The translations under genes and the position numbers were made by a program. A model generated the notes under the pieces. It did no database searches and was not told the origin of the DNA. It saw only the letters and a list, made by a program, of their open reading frames with translations. 64,000 nt of DNA from Rhynchopus sp. YZ270_cl-10. Lineage: Eukaryota > Euglenozoa > Diplonemea > Diplonemida > Diplonemidae. Of this stretch, positions 1 through 9,880 are shown piece after piece. Numbering within the stretch: the stretch's first letter is position 1; every line of letters begins with the position of its first letter. The stretch spans positions 1,054,001-1,118,000 of the forward strand of contig OZ037889.1 of assembly GCA_964035575.1 (NCBI GenBank). The letters run 5' to 3'.

Positions 1-516
1 TTTATTCGTTTCCGTTTTTCTTTTTTGCGTTCATTCTCCCCCGCCTGCGGGAGAGCGTAAGAGGATTGCTCGCTACTGCACACTATGATTGGGAGAGATA
101 TAGTTTTTTGTGAAGCTTGCAACCCACCTTACTGTTTTTCCCCTTGTCGTTACACCTCTCTTCGTTCTCCCTTCTCTCCCCTCCCCACGCCCTCACGATA
201 CCACCTTAACCGTGTCAATACGTGAAGGGTCACAAAAAAAAATGAAAGTGAAGACCAATATGGCACACTGAACCAACAAATCAAAAAAAAAAAAAGAGAT
301 TTTTTTTTTTAATCAGCGCAACTCATTCTCTCAGTAGTACTATAGATTTTGCAAAAAAACTTTTGTAAATTTTTTGTAAAAACTAGACCTTCGCCTACAC
401 CATGATATTCCACTATACTTTTTTGATGTAGACACGAGAGATACAATCTTACAATTTTTTTCTCTCACTTTTTTTACACCCACCACAGGGGGACTTTTTT
501 TTAGCAAAGACAAAAA
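1..516. other. Upstream spacer with acceptor-like site
   Basis: No coding region is supported here. The stretch is rich in T- and A-tracts. A T-rich run ends in a CAG at 486-488, about 28 bases before the ATG of the carboxypeptidase gene, the pattern seen before most genes of the window. The long reading frame on the opposite strand (340-1947) is a shadow of the carboxypeptidase. Confidence 0.6.
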
Positions 517-1929
517 ATGCGGTCGTACCTTCTGAGCGCAGCTCTCCTCGGATGCGCCCTTGCGGACAAGCCTGAGGACCTGGTCACACAGCTCCCTGGC
601 TTCCCTGCCGCCCCTTTCAAGGTCTACTCTGGGTACCTTGAGGTGAACGGCCCTATCGCCGGCTACGACAAACTGATGATCCACTACCAGTTCGACCAGA
701 GCCAGAACGACCCCAGCAAGGACCCTGTTGTGGCCTGGCACACTGGAGGCCCGGGAGGCTCCTCGCTCTACGGGCAGTACGCTGAGATGGGGTACTTCCA
801 GGTGAGCAGCAGCGGACAGTACGTCAATGAGTTTGCCTGGAACCGCATTGCCAACATGCTCTACCTGGAGAGCCCTGCCGGCTCCTTCCTCTCGCCCAGC
901 AACCTGCACAGCGGCTTCTCCTACTGCGAGAAGAACGGCGAGATCCAGAAGACCTGCCACTGGAACGACACCTCGCAGGCAGAGGCGTACGGCCACACCC
1001 TTCTCGCCTTCTACGCCGCGTTCCCGGAGTTTGCCCAGAACGACTTCTTCCTGACCGGAGAGAGCTACGCCGGACAGTACGTCCCGAACATCGCGAACTT
1101 CCTCATCACCTCCCCGCTGACCACTTCCATCAACCTGAAGGGGATTGCCGTTGGAAACGGATGCTGGGGTGGCGATGCTACGTCTGTCAACTGCAACGGA
1201 CCCAACGCAGACCGCAACGACGTGGAGTTCTACTACGGCAAGGGGCTGATCAGCAAGATTCTGTACACAAAGCTGCAGAAGACCTGCAAATTCGACGAGG
1301 CAGTGTACACACGCTCTGTGGCATGCGACGTTCTCCTTGTTGAGATGAACACCGCAGTTGGCCCGCACAACGTCTACAACGTCTACGACAACTGCCCAGG
1401 CGCTGCTGTGGACACCACCAACCTCCTCGAGGTCAAGCGCTCCATGCGCGACAACATGCCCGAAGGCGGATACGACTGGACCTGCGGACAGTTCGACGCA
1501 GTCCCCAAATACATTCTCCGCGACGATGTGAAGGAGGCACTCCACATGAAGGCCACCGCACCGTCTTCCTTCGGATACACACAGAGCGGTCCTGCGTCCG
1601 TCACGTTGTACCCAAGCCTCGCAAAGAAGCTTCGTGTCCTCATCTACAACGGAGATGCCGACACCTGCGTGCCCTTCAACGGAAACGAAGAGTGGACATC
1701 CGGTCTCGCCGACGCTGGAGTTCTCTCCGTCAACAAGGCATGGCACCCATGGAGCCAGCCTGACGAGAGCATCCCCACCGGATACGCAACAGTGTACAAT
1801 GTGACGGCAGCCCCAGTGAACGACTTCTCCTTCGTGACTATCAGACTTGCTGGCCATGAGGTCCCGAACTACAGACCCAAGGCATCTTTCTACATGATCC
1901 AGAAGTTCCTGAAGAGGGAGTCCTTCTAG
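517..1929 (+). CDS. Secreted serine carboxypeptidase (peptidase family S10)
   Basis: A 470-residue protein, normal length for family S10 enzymes, which remove C-terminal residues from peptides in acidic lysosome-like compartments or after secretion. Residues 1-16 form a signal peptide (MRSYLLSAALLGCALA). The substrate-binding/oxyanion motif appears as GGPGGSS (77-83; the family usually has GGPGCSS). The nucleophile is Ser183 in GESYAGQY, the catalytic Asp lies in NGDAD (about 380-382) and the His is His447 in AGHEVP. Many cysteines fit an extracellular or lumenal protein. The ATG is preceded by a pyrimidine-rich tract and CAG at 486-488. Codon use is GC-rich and strongly biased, like the cathepsin gene at 5847, suggesting high expression. 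Which residues it prefers to cleave cannot be told. Family assignment is secure. Confidence 0.95.
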   Translation: MRSYLLSAALLGCALADKPEDLVTQLPGFPAAPFKVYSGYLEVNGPIAGYDKLMIHYQFDQSQNDPSKDPVVAWHTGGPGGSSLYGQYAEMGYFQVSSSGQYVNEFAWNRIANMLYLESPAGSFLSPSNLHSGFSYCEKNGEIQKTCHWNDTSQAEAYGHTLLAFYAAFPEFAQNDFFLTGESYAGQYVPNIANFLITSPLTTSINLKGIAVGNGCWGGDATSVNCNGPNADRNDVEFYYGKGLISKILYTKLQKTCKFDEAVYTRSVACDVLLVEMNTAVGPHNVYNVYDNCPGAAVDTTNLLEVKRSMRDNMPEGGYDWTCGQFDAVPKYILRDDVKEALHMKATAPSSFGYTQSGPASVTLYPSLAKKLRVLIYNGDADTCVPFNGNEEWTSGLADAGVLSVNKAWHPWSQPDESIPTGYATVYNVTAAPVNDFSFVTIRLAGHEVPNYRPKASFYMIQKFLKRESF

Positions 1930-2819
1930 GGGTTGTCGGAGACTCATATCAACTATTGTTTAAACGATGTTTCAATTTTGGAAAAAAGGGGGGGAAAGGG
2001 GGGAGAGGAAATGATGTATTTAAATTATTTAGCAGATCAACACTCTCTCCCGTATCCTCCTCCTTGCATCCCGTTCCCCATTTTTTTTTCTTCTTTTCCC
2101 CCTCTCCGTGTGTCACAATAACAGAGTGTTTGTTGGGGGGGTTGTGTGCATTTTTTTTTATGTTCGAAGCAATTTTATTGTCAGAAAAAGGATTATAACC
2201 GCGCTACGCTACTCATAATTGCCTTGTTTGTAGGTTACTATAGGTTATTGATTTTTTTTTTTATTCAGTTTTGGCGAAAAATTTGAAAGCGATAATATAT
2301 TATCCTGCTTTCTTATAAGGTGTCTGCAATTCTCTCCTCTAGCTCATTACGACTAAGGGCGCGTGTGTTGTTATTTTTGTTTATTCAACCCTATTGTGTG
2401 AGAGGATCCAAAAGAAGAACGGGATTTTGTTTGATTTTTTTTTCCTCGTCAAACAAACAAAAAAAAAAAGAGTGTTTCATTGCAGGAAGGTGTCTTGACT
2501 GCTTTGACGATGTGGGGGGTGGGGTAAGTACTTTCCCCTCTCCCGTTTACATTATTTCATTTTGGCACGCCCTATGGCAATGCTATACCCCCATTACCCA
2601 CAACGATTTTATATTAAAAAAGGATTCAAAACTTTCATTCTCCTCTTTCCCAAACCCCTACATTACCCCCCACTATACAGAATACCCTTTCTCTCCCATT
2701 TTCAAGAATTTTTTTTTTTAAACCAAATACAAAAGAAGTTATCTTAATCCCTTTCTTCTTCCTCTTTTCTTTTTTTCTTTTTTTTTTTTTTCTTTTTTAA
2801 TTTCCCAAACAAACTAACA
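1930..2819. other. Intergenic spacer, homopolymer-rich
   Basis: About 890 bases without a supported gene. It contains G- and T-runs (1985-2005, 2087-2100, 2250-2262) and ends in an almost pure pyrimidine stretch at about 2753-2800 just before the WD40 gene. There is no AG between that tract and the ATG at 2820, so an acceptor site is less clear here than for other genes. Short open frames here are low-complexity and not credible. Confidence 0.6.
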
Positions 2820-5039
2820 ATGCAAGATGCTCAAGAATACCCCAACCTCTCCCACGAAGCTTCTAACATCAACAACGGAACTGCACACCCCTTTTACGAC
2901 AGAGTTTCACCACCCCCTAGCCCGACTGGGAAGAGCCAGCAGTTTGGGACCATAGATTTGCCGTGTTTGACTTATGTCTCTCCTGCATCACATTTATCAA
3001 CAAAGATGGATGTTGGGGAGGTTACCTGCCTGCATACCCCTTCTTGGCACGACAACGAAGTCTTTGACGAAGCTGAACGCCAACCTATCAAGGTCTTTGT
3101 TGGCTGCGCCAACGGTCTTGTACTCGAATATATCGTAGGTCATTCCATTGAGTCTGCCGACTGCATCTCCGTTCTCGGTGAGCACGAAGGGATTGTGAGT
3201 TGCATTGTGTCCTCAAAAATGTGTTTCTATTCCGCTTCGTACGACGGCACCATGATCGAATGGAGCAAATCTGGGAAAAGAGTTCACACATTTCTCTCAG
3301 ATAAGAGACAGCCACTTCGTACCATCCTTGCCTTGGATGATGAGGTGTACACGGGGTCGGTGGGAGGGGTCATCACTGCGTTTCATGTGTACAATCGGTC
3401 GTTGCTGAGGATGTTTCAGATTTCGAATGCGCCGGTTTTGCAGCTTTGTTCTTATAATAAAACGACGATTGTGTCGGGGTCTGCTGATGGGCATGTCATA
3501 TTGTGGCAGCGAATGGATGGGTATCCTTCGCGTGTTGTACGGTCAACAACGTGTGCGGTAAATGCGCTGGAAGTTCATTCTGACGGCTACGCCTTCGCAG
3601 CAACCCACGCAAACCTTGCCTCCCTCCCCCTCCCCGATGACGAAGAGCCCCTCACCTCCCTGCAAATCAAAACACGCTCCGCAGAACGTCTCAAAACAGA
3701 GGAACAGCGCAATGAAGAGGAGAAAATTCTGCAGCAGCTTTCGAACACCCCAGAATGTCTTTCGTGGGATCTGACGACCGGGTGGAAGGAACACAAATTC
3801 CCTGCGGATGCAACCTGCCTTATCCTTCATGAACACACAGAATGTGGACAGAAGCAGGTTTATTTAGTGTCCGGCCATCAGGACGGTTCGGTAAGGGTTT
3901 GGTTAACTCAAGGTCGGTCAGAGGATACGATTACGGCAGGAAAGCTTCTTGCAAAATGGAACAACGAATTGGCCGAAGCAGAGGTGAAGCTAGAGGAGCT
4001 CCGCGAAATCGAGGAGCGTGAAGCCAATATCGCCTTGGCCGCAAAAAACGCCCGCAGACCGTACTTTGGCCTGTCCCTTCTTCTCACAGCGTCGTTAGAT
4101 GAGGATTCTTTGAACGACACCTTGCTCTCAGGGATGAGCCTATTGGAAGGGTCGTCGAAGCCAACGCTTCATAGGAAGGAGGCAACGCCTTCGCTTAACG
4201 TTCTCTTTCGAAACAGTGTAGAATATTCGCCGGAGTTGTTGTGGTCTGGTTTATTCGTTTTGAATCGTCACGTTATTGCTGATGAAATGGCGCCGTCAAT
4301 TAGCGCAAAGGATGACGTAGATAACCAAAGAGAAATCATTGCAAGAATTCGTGAGCGTGCAACAGAGGCAGATAGAAGTATTACGGACCTGCTTGCGAAG
4401 GGACAGTTGTTAAAGACATTGTTGGCTTTAACCGGTCCAGTAACGGCGTTGGCGGCTCATAAAGGGGTGTTGTTTGGTGCCTGCGAAAATACTATTGCCG
4501 GTTGGGATCTTCGCAGCGGGAGACACCGTGAAAGCTTTACGAATGTCGATGGATTGACCAATACAATTCTCTTAAGAAACCGGATAATGTGCGCAGTGAA
4601 CTCCAGCTATGGGGTCACAACCTGGTATTCTCATCTCCTCGAGCAGGAGGAACGGTCGTACGATTTGCAGCGAGCGCAGGGGTTTAGCGTCTCGGATACG
4701 GGGGTGGACAGAACGCACTATCTTCCACAGCAGGTGTTGTGCCTGCTCCCAGATATGACCCCGGAGAGGCCCTGTCTTTCGCATTCGAGCCCCCTCCCGG
4801 ATTCCTCTCTCTCGCATGAAGACCTGACGCAACGTTTTGCAAATCTCAAAAGGCATCCACGTGACACCACCATCCCCCTCTCCTCCTTCAGCACCATGTG
4901 GAATGCCCTCGAGCACTGTGGTGTCAACCCGCACCCAACAGAGGCGTCGCTTGCGAAGTGGATGACACTCCCCGCAGGGTGTGATACGGTTCCGTATGAA
5001 AAGTTTGCGTCGTGCATACTAAAGTATTCTGCCAGATGA
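2820..5039 (+). CDS. WD40-repeat protein with central coiled coil
   Basis: A 739-residue cytosolic-type protein without signal peptide or membrane segment. The first part carries degenerate WD40 blades: residues about 55-150 (VFVGCANGLVLEY, CFYSASYDGTMIEWSKSG), 150-260 (VYTGSVGGVITAF, TIVSGSADGHVILWQR) and another near 340-365 (VSGHQDGSVRVW). A Glu/Lys-rich helical stretch lies around 280-300 and a stronger coiled coil around 370-405. A further blade-like unit follows at about 545-580 (LFGACENTIAGWDLRSGRH). Together these would make one seven-bladed propeller or two partial ones, which normally act as protein-interaction platforms. Partners are not visible. The C-terminal 120 residues are not recognised. 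The gene uses a less biased codon set than the neighbouring proteases. Confidence 0.8.
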   Translation: MQDAQEYPNLSHEASNINNGTAHPFYDRVSPPPSPTGKSQQFGTIDLPCLTYVSPASHLSTKMDVGEVTCLHTPSWHDNEVFDEAERQPIKVFVGCANGLVLEYIVGHSIESADCISVLGEHEGIVSCIVSSKMCFYSASYDGTMIEWSKSGKRVHTFLSDKRQPLRTILALDDEVYTGSVGGVITAFHVYNRSLLRMFQISNAPVLQLCSYNKTTIVSGSADGHVILWQRMDGYPSRVVRSTTCAVNALEVHSDGYAFAATHANLASLPLPDDEEPLTSLQIKTRSAERLKTEEQRNEEEKILQQLSNTPECLSWDLTTGWKEHKFPADATCLILHEHTECGQKQVYLVSGHQDGSVRVWLTQGRSEDTITAGKLLAKWNNELAEAEVKLEELREIEEREANIALAAKNARRPYFGLSLLLTASLDEDSLNDTLLSGMSLLEGSSKPTLHRKEATPSLNVLFRNSVEYSPELLWSGLFVLNRHVIADEMAPSISAKDDVDNQREIIARIRERATEADRSITDLLAKGQLLKTLLALTGPVTALAAHKGVLFGACENTIAGWDLRSGRHRESFTNVDGLTNTILLRNRIMCAVNSSYGVTTWYSHLLEQEERSYDLQRAQGFSVSDTGVDRTHYLPQQVLCLLPDMTPERPCLSHSSPLPDSSLSHEDLTQRFANLKRHPRDTTIPLSSFSTMWNALEHCGVNPHPTEASLAKWMTLPAGCDTVPYEKFASCILKYSAR

Positions 5040-5846
5040 GCCATCCAGAGAGGGAGAAAGAAGGCGAAGAAATCTCATTGCATTTCAGGTCCATTTGAGG
5101 GGTGATATCCGTTGGAGGGGGGAGTATGCGAGGCAGGTCTGGCCATTTTTTTTATTTTTACGAGGCTTTTTGACTTCTTTGCGTGATAAAATACCCCCCC
5201 TCGTTGGGGCAATGATTATGTTCCTGCTGACAACCTCCCCCTCGTGGTAACCGTGTGCATGCCAATGAAGTGCTCTCTGGGGTTTCGATAACCCCGCGGA
5301 GAACCAATGCCTTGCCGTCCACCGATGTACGGTGAGGCGTTTGCACTTTCAACTTCTCTTTCCCCTCCCCTTTCTGTGTGTGAAGAACTCAGTATTGAGT
5401 GAAGTCTTTGAGTCTACCATCGTTGGCAGAACCTAAGCCATTGGTGGGATTTGATGAGACAGAAAAGAGCGGAATACGCAGCATTTCCATGTTGCTAGGG
5501 TTTTGTGGAGACAAGAGTGTGTCCAGCCCAGCTCTTTGTATGTCAATTATGTGCCTTGAAAAAGATGTGTGTCCGTAAGGTTGATGCATCTGATTGCGTT
5601 CTTGGTGATTGTTGTAGTCTTGTCCTTTCTAAACGAAGCTAACGGAGCGATAGGCGCGTAGAGTTTTAACAGTCAAACAATGTCCCCATATCAATTTTTT
5701 CCTCCTTCCCCTCTCCCTTCCTGGGTCAGCTCCTTTGTGTATATCGCGCATGCATGTGCCACTTGACGTGGCTCAAGCAAGGTGTTCAATATGTGCTATT
5801 ATAACTAATTGAAAACAACAAACCATGTCAACAGACAAATCTAAAA
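5040..5846. other. Intergenic spacer
   Basis: About 800 bases of mixed sequence, less homopolymeric than the other spacers. I see no supported gene and no RNA gene. The end carries a CAG at 5832-5834, 13 bases before the cathepsin ATG, the acceptor-like site of the next gene. Confidence 0.55.
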
Positions 5847-6833
5847 ATGCGTACCCTTTCCCTTGTTGTGTGTGCCCTCCTGGCGAGCCAGGCCCACGGA
5901 TACTCTGAGCAGTATGTGCGTGCGAACTCGCAGCTGCTGTGGAACACCTTCAAGTCCGACCACGGGAAGAGGTACTCGAGCATCGCGGAGGAGCAGCGCC
6001 GCTACGGGATCTTCACCGCCAACATGCTGAAGGCGTCGCGTTTCGAGAAGGAGCAGACGAAGGGAGCGCAGTTCGGGATGAACGTGTTCTCTGACATGTC
6101 CGCTGATGAGTTCAAGTCGTACCACAACATGAAGGTGGAGAAGAAGCAGTCGCCCCCTGCCATGTTCACTGAGGAGCAGGTGGCTGCCGCCGCCGACGCG
6201 AAGGACTGGAGGTCTGCTGGTGCCGTGACCCACGTGAAGAACCAGGCACAGTGCGGATCGTGCTGGGCGTTCTCCACCACCGGAGGAATTGAGGGACAGT
6301 GGCAGATTTCCGGAAAGACCCTGACCTCGGTGTCTGAGCAGGAGCTTGTGTCGTGTGACAAGGTCGACCAGGGCTGCAACGGAGGACTGATGGACAACGC
6401 CCTGAAGTGGCTGATCTCGAACCACAACGGAGACATTGTGACTGAGGACTCGTACCCCTACAAGTCGGGCACCGGAATCCGCCACACCTGCGAGTCTCTG
6501 ACCGGGAAGCCCGTCGGAGCCACGATCTCGTCGTACAAGGACATCACCCACACCGAGGCACAGATGAAAGCCTTCGTCTCCACCGGAGGACCCCTCTCCA
6601 TCGCCGTTGACGCCCAGAAGTGGCAGTCGTACTCTGGCGGAGTGCTGACGACCTGCTGTGGAATCTTCGGATGCCAGCTTGACCACGGAGTGCTCATTGT
6701 CGGATACGGCGCTGACTACTGGATCATCAAGAACTCCTGGGGAACCACCTGGGGAGAGTCTGGATACATCCGTGTGTCCTACGGATCGAACGAGTGCGGA
6801 CTGAACGAGTCCCCCGTGACCTCGATTGTCTGA
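5847..6833 (+). CDS. Cathepsin L-like cysteine protease, prepro form (C1A)
   Basis: A 328-residue preproenzyme of normal length. Residues 1-18 are a signal peptide. Residues about 30-92 are an I29 inhibitor prodomain (ERFNIN-like helix, then GMNVFSDMSADEF). The mature domain starts near residue 118 (DAKDWRSAGAVTHVKNQ). Catalytic residues are visible: oxyanion Gln133, nucleophile Cys139 in QCGSCWAFS, His280 in LDHGVLIVGYG and Asn296 in IKNSWGTTWGESGY. The GCNGG motif is at 177-181. It has no long C-terminal extension, unlike many trypanosomatid cathepsin L enzymes. It is expected to act in lysosome-like or food vacuoles or after secretion. An acceptor-like CAG lies 13 bases upstream of the ATG. 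Strong codon bias points to high expression. Confidence 0.97.
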   Translation: MRTLSLVVCALLASQAHGYSEQYVRANSQLLWNTFKSDHGKRYSSIAEEQRRYGIFTANMLKASRFEKEQTKGAQFGMNVFSDMSADEFKSYHNMKVEKKQSPPAMFTEEQVAAAADAKDWRSAGAVTHVKNQAQCGSCWAFSTTGGIEGQWQISGKTLTSVSEQELVSCDKVDQGCNGGLMDNALKWLISNHNGDIVTEDSYPYKSGTGIRHTCESLTGKPVGATISSYKDITHTEAQMKAFVSTGGPLSIAVDAQKWQSYSGGVLTTCCGIFGCQLDHGVLIVGYGADYWIIKNSWGTTWGESGYIRVSYGSNECGLNESPVTSIV

Positions 6834-7425
6834 GTATTCAGGCAGCAGCGGTTACGCCACTTCGCGTGACTACTTTTTCATTTTTCGTGTGATGTTTTTT
6901 TATGTTATTGTTTTGTCTTTTTTCAATGTTATATTTCCCTTTTATTCTGCAACGTGCAGGAGCACACACATACATACATACACACAAACATGCATGAGGT
7001 GCTTTTCCTGCTTATTTTAGCTTTTTCCCCGGTGACCAAACACCCAAAGCTTGGGTCATCTTACCTGCTTTTATTAGCCACACTTTTTTTTACGGACAAC
7101 ACGGTGGGGAAGGAACCACATCTCTCTTCCCCACAACACCTCCGACAACCTTTCCGTTCCACACTTGACAAAACGCATCCCTCCCTCTCCCCCCCTTTTC
7201 CCCTCCTCTTCTTCTTCCCTCCACCACCCTCCCCACGACAGTTTCACAGCTTTCATCCCACCCAACTAAACAGCACTTACGCTCATCTTACAACACACTT
7301 TCACTCCCCTCCCCCTCCCCCTCCACTTCACCCTAACAGGAGCTGTGTGTGTGTGTGGTGTCTTTTGGGGAACACACCCTTTACCCCCACCACCTCTACA
7401 CTTGGCACACATACCCTAAGGTGTG
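6834..7425. other. Intergenic spacer with pyrimidine-rich leader
   Basis: No gene is supported. A short ACAC/ATAC-rich run lies at 6960-6990. From about 7130 to 7330 the + strand is almost wholly C/T with scattered A and ends in a CAG at 7337-7339, about 87 bases before the transporter start. This is the strongest pyrimidine leader in the first 10 kb. Confidence 0.55.
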
Positions 7426-8853
7426 ATGGACGAAGCGCACTATGCCTCAAACTTCTACTACCGCCACGACGCAACGCAGATCCCTGACGAAGAGGCAGGG
7501 CTGCTGATGGACAACTTCGATGAGTTCACGTATGGGTCTGAGGATGTCAAGACATCAATCAAGAAGGGGAGCGGCACACTCATGCGTGCAGGCAGCAGGG
7601 GCATGGGGGTTGTACGAAACTGGGTGAATGTGTACGGACCTGGTCTTGTGGTCATGCTTGCCGCTGCAGACGCATCCTCATTGGTCACCTCGGCAGAGCT
7701 AGGCAAGGAGTGGGGCTACGCCTTGGTATTCTGGGAGGTCATTCTCACCTACCCTCTGTACCTCGTACAGGAGCTTACTGTACGGCTGGGTGCGTCAACA
7801 AAGCTAGGGCATGCACAGTTGATTCGGTATAAATACGGTCCTAATGTTGCCTGGTTTTGTGTTATAGTAGTGATCATAACGTGCATTGCAAGCGTTGTGG
7901 TGCAACTTGCTGCCATTATTGGGATCTGCGCATCGATAGGGTTGGACCCTGCTACTACCTGCAGTTTTCTTGTTTCCGTTATAGTGCTCATCACTGTTGG
8001 AGGGTATAGCGAATCGCTTGAAAAGGTGTGTCTAGGGTTGGGTCTCTGCGAATTGGTCTTCGTCGTTGCAATGGTGATGTCCCACCCAAGCCCTGTAGAC
8101 ATTGCAGTAGGCATAACCCATTCAGTGGATCTCAAGGATCGAAGCTTTTCGTATCTTCTGGCGGCATATGTTGGCAGCGTGCTTAACCCCTGGATGATGT
8201 ATTACGAACAAAGCGCTGTAGTCGACAAATCCCTTAAGGTAGAGGAAGTGCCCGCAGGCAGAAAGGACACCTTCTTTGGCGCCTGTCTTTGCCAGGGTAT
8301 ATGCTGTGCGGTGACGCTGACTACTGCAGCAAGGGTATGGGATGGGGTGTACGCGGAACACCCTGGAGGGTCCGGTTCATTCAAGGATTTGGGAGAGCTA
8401 GCGGTGGCGCTGTCTCCTTTTGGGACTGAAATGGGGAAAAAGGTTGTGTTTTTGGGGTTTCTTGGGGCATCATTGAACGCAATGGTGGTGGTTGCTTTGA
8501 CTGCAGTATTTGCCTTGGCAGAGGTGGCAGGGATGAAGGAAGGCAAAAAATCTTTTTTGCAACACACAGTCTCAGAGCAACCAATGCTCTACGCAGCATT
8601 TATCTTGGTTTTGGTCCTGGGCACGGTCATCTCGCTCCAAGATGTCGATATGCTAACGCTCAATATGACAGCAAATATTTTGAATGCGTTGCTCCTCCCC
8701 ATCGCGCTGCTCTTCCTCGTCAGTCTCGCGAGCGACCCCGAGCTGGTCCCAGAGTGTCTGCTTCTAAAAGGCTGGAAAAAGTTTGAGATCAGCGCAATCC
8801 TCCTCATCCTCTCAGTTGGATCCATCGCCTCCTTTATTGCGTCGTTCTGGTGA
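7426..8853 (+). CDS. NRAMP-related metal ion transporter
   Basis: A 475-residue polytopic membrane protein with about 11 hydrophobic helices from residue 65 to the C-terminus. I start it at the ATG at 7426; the codon just before it is GTG. It matches the NRAMP/SLC11 superfamily over the first helices (GLVVMLAAADASSLVTSAE, then WEVILTYPLYLVQELTVRLG) and in helix 6 (NPWMMYYEQSAVVDKSL). The canonical DPGN metal-binding motif of helix 1 is here ADAS, and the helix-6 MPH motif is NPW. These substitutions occur in NRAMP-related branches that carry ions other than Fe2+/Mn2+ (Mg2+ or Al3+ in described cases), so the substrate should not be called iron by default. The first 60 residues are a hydrophilic cytosolic tail. 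Location (plasma or vacuolar membrane) is unknown. Confidence 0.85.
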   Translation: MDEAHYASNFYYRHDATQIPDEEAGLLMDNFDEFTYGSEDVKTSIKKGSGTLMRAGSRGMGVVRNWVNVYGPGLVVMLAAADASSLVTSAELGKEWGYALVFWEVILTYPLYLVQELTVRLGASTKLGHAQLIRYKYGPNVAWFCVIVVIITCIASVVVQLAAIIGICASIGLDPATTCSFLVSVIVLITVGGYSESLEKVCLGLGLCELVFVVAMVMSHPSPVDIAVGITHSVDLKDRSFSYLLAAYVGSVLNPWMMYYEQSAVVDKSLKVEEVPAGRKDTFFGACLCQGICCAVTLTTAARVWDGVYAEHPGGSGSFKDLGELAVALSPFGTEMGKKVVFLGFLGASLNAMVVVALTAVFALAEVAGMKEGKKSFLQHTVSEQPMLYAAFILVLVLGTVISLQDVDMLTLNMTANILNALLLPIALLFLVSLASDPELVPECLLLKGWKKFEISAILLILSVGSIASFIASFW

Positions 8854-9003
8854 AGTCAGAGGGGGGGAGGGGGAGGGGAGAGGGGAGAGGGAGTGATGGG
8901 CTAGATACAGTATTTTGAATTCTTGGTTGAATAGTAGTGGATGTTGTTGCATCTCATTGTTCTTTTGTTTTATTTAGTTTTTTTTTTTTTTTTGGCCTCA
9001 AAG
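8854..9003. other. Spacer and left host flank of hAT-like element
   Basis: A G-rich run follows the transporter stop (8862-8895), then T-rich sequence. The last eight bases (8996-9003, CCTCAAAG) are the left copy of the target-site duplication of the element that starts at 9004. Confidence 0.5.
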
Positions 9004-9636
9004 CAGGGTGTTTCCTAATTTGCTTCCGCTTCCGGGGATTTGGAAAAAATTGGCCAGGGAAAAAATTTGCGGGAAAAAATTAGGGACGTATTTAAAGTGC
9101 TAATGTTTTGGTATTTTCCCGAAAGAAGTATGTTCGCTGTTCTGGATCGCTCCAATCATTCAAATAAAGCAGTTTTCGGGAATTTTTATTTTCACCGATG
9201 TTGGGTACCGTGCGCCTGCGGCGCTGCCTGTTCCTACCAGTTTCTACAGGCAAACACTTGGCCCCCTTTACCTTACACTGACGGGTTTTGACCAAAACCA
9301 AGGACTTGTCCATTTCGTCAAATTGACCCCACCACAGAACGGACGGATTCCGGAAATGCAAATGCCGGTGTTTTCGCGCATTTTCATGTTTTCAGGATCA
9401 GGGAGAGAAAATCTGGGTTGTGGGATTTACCTGGTCCCCTTTTCCTTACACTCATTTTGACCAACACCAAGAACTTGGCCATTTCGGCAAATTGACCCCA
9501 CCACAGCGCGGACGGATTCCGGAAATGCCATTCGCGGTGTGTTTTGGGCCTGAAAACCTACCGTTTCTTCAGGGAAAAAATTTGCTTCCGGATGTCGAAA
9601 TTTTCCGGAAAAGTTCCGAAATTAGGAAACACCCTG
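9004..9636. mobile_element. Non-autonomous hAT-like element (633 bp) with 8-bp duplication
   Basis: The element has perfect 18-base terminal inverted repeats: CAGGGTGTTTCCTAATTT at 9004-9021 and its reverse complement at 9619-9636. It is flanked by the identical octamer CCTCAAAG (8996-9003 and 9637-9644). Terminal CAGGG and an 8-bp duplication are hallmarks of hAT transposons. No transposase is encoded. The interior carries an imperfect direct repeat of about 110 bases (about 9260-9370 and 9430-9545). The right flank (9637-9730) is similar to 12075-12163, where the octamer occurs once with no insertion, so an empty copy of the target repeat is present in the same window. Confidence 0.9.
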
Positions 9637-9730
9637 CCTCAAAGAAGTTTCCTCTTAGCTAGGTAGTGGGAGCGTATTGCAGTAAAAATATCACCACAGA
9701 ATATTTATTACACACTTTACGCACAAACAA
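9637..9730 (+). repeat. Host repeat interrupted by the hAT-like element (copy 1)
   Basis: About 94 bases matching 12075-12163 with a few substitutions and small indels. Shared landmarks are CCTCAAAG, GCGTATTGCAGTAAAAATAT and ACTTTACGCACAAACAA. This copy was the target of the element at 9004-9636. Confidence 0.8.
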
Positions 9731-9822
9731 TTTTTTTTTTTTCAACTGTCTCTTGTGAAGAGACTACCCATTTTCAGACCCAGCGTGTTCCAGCGATGAT
9801 AGTGGTAAAGATGTAGTGTGTT

Positions 9823-9880
9823 TGGTAACGAATAGGGGGGGTAATTCTTGAGCAGAATATGGCCCCAATGTGTAATGTGT
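9823..9880 (+). repeat. Dispersed repeat E, copy 1
   Basis: Similar to 25627-25680. The shared parts are a TAACNAATAGGGGGG start, AATTCT and AGAATATGGCCCCAA followed by GTGTAAT. Both copies lie on the + strand in gene-free DNA. Origin unknown. Confidence 0.65.

Noticed and set aside
340-1947. A 535-residue open frame on the - strand
   Set aside because: It overlaps the serine carboxypeptidase completely. Its long openness follows from the strong codon bias of that gene, and its translation has no recognisable domain.
5841-6686. A 281-residue - strand frame opposite the cathepsin gene
   Set aside because: Shadow of a GC-biased, well-identified protease gene.
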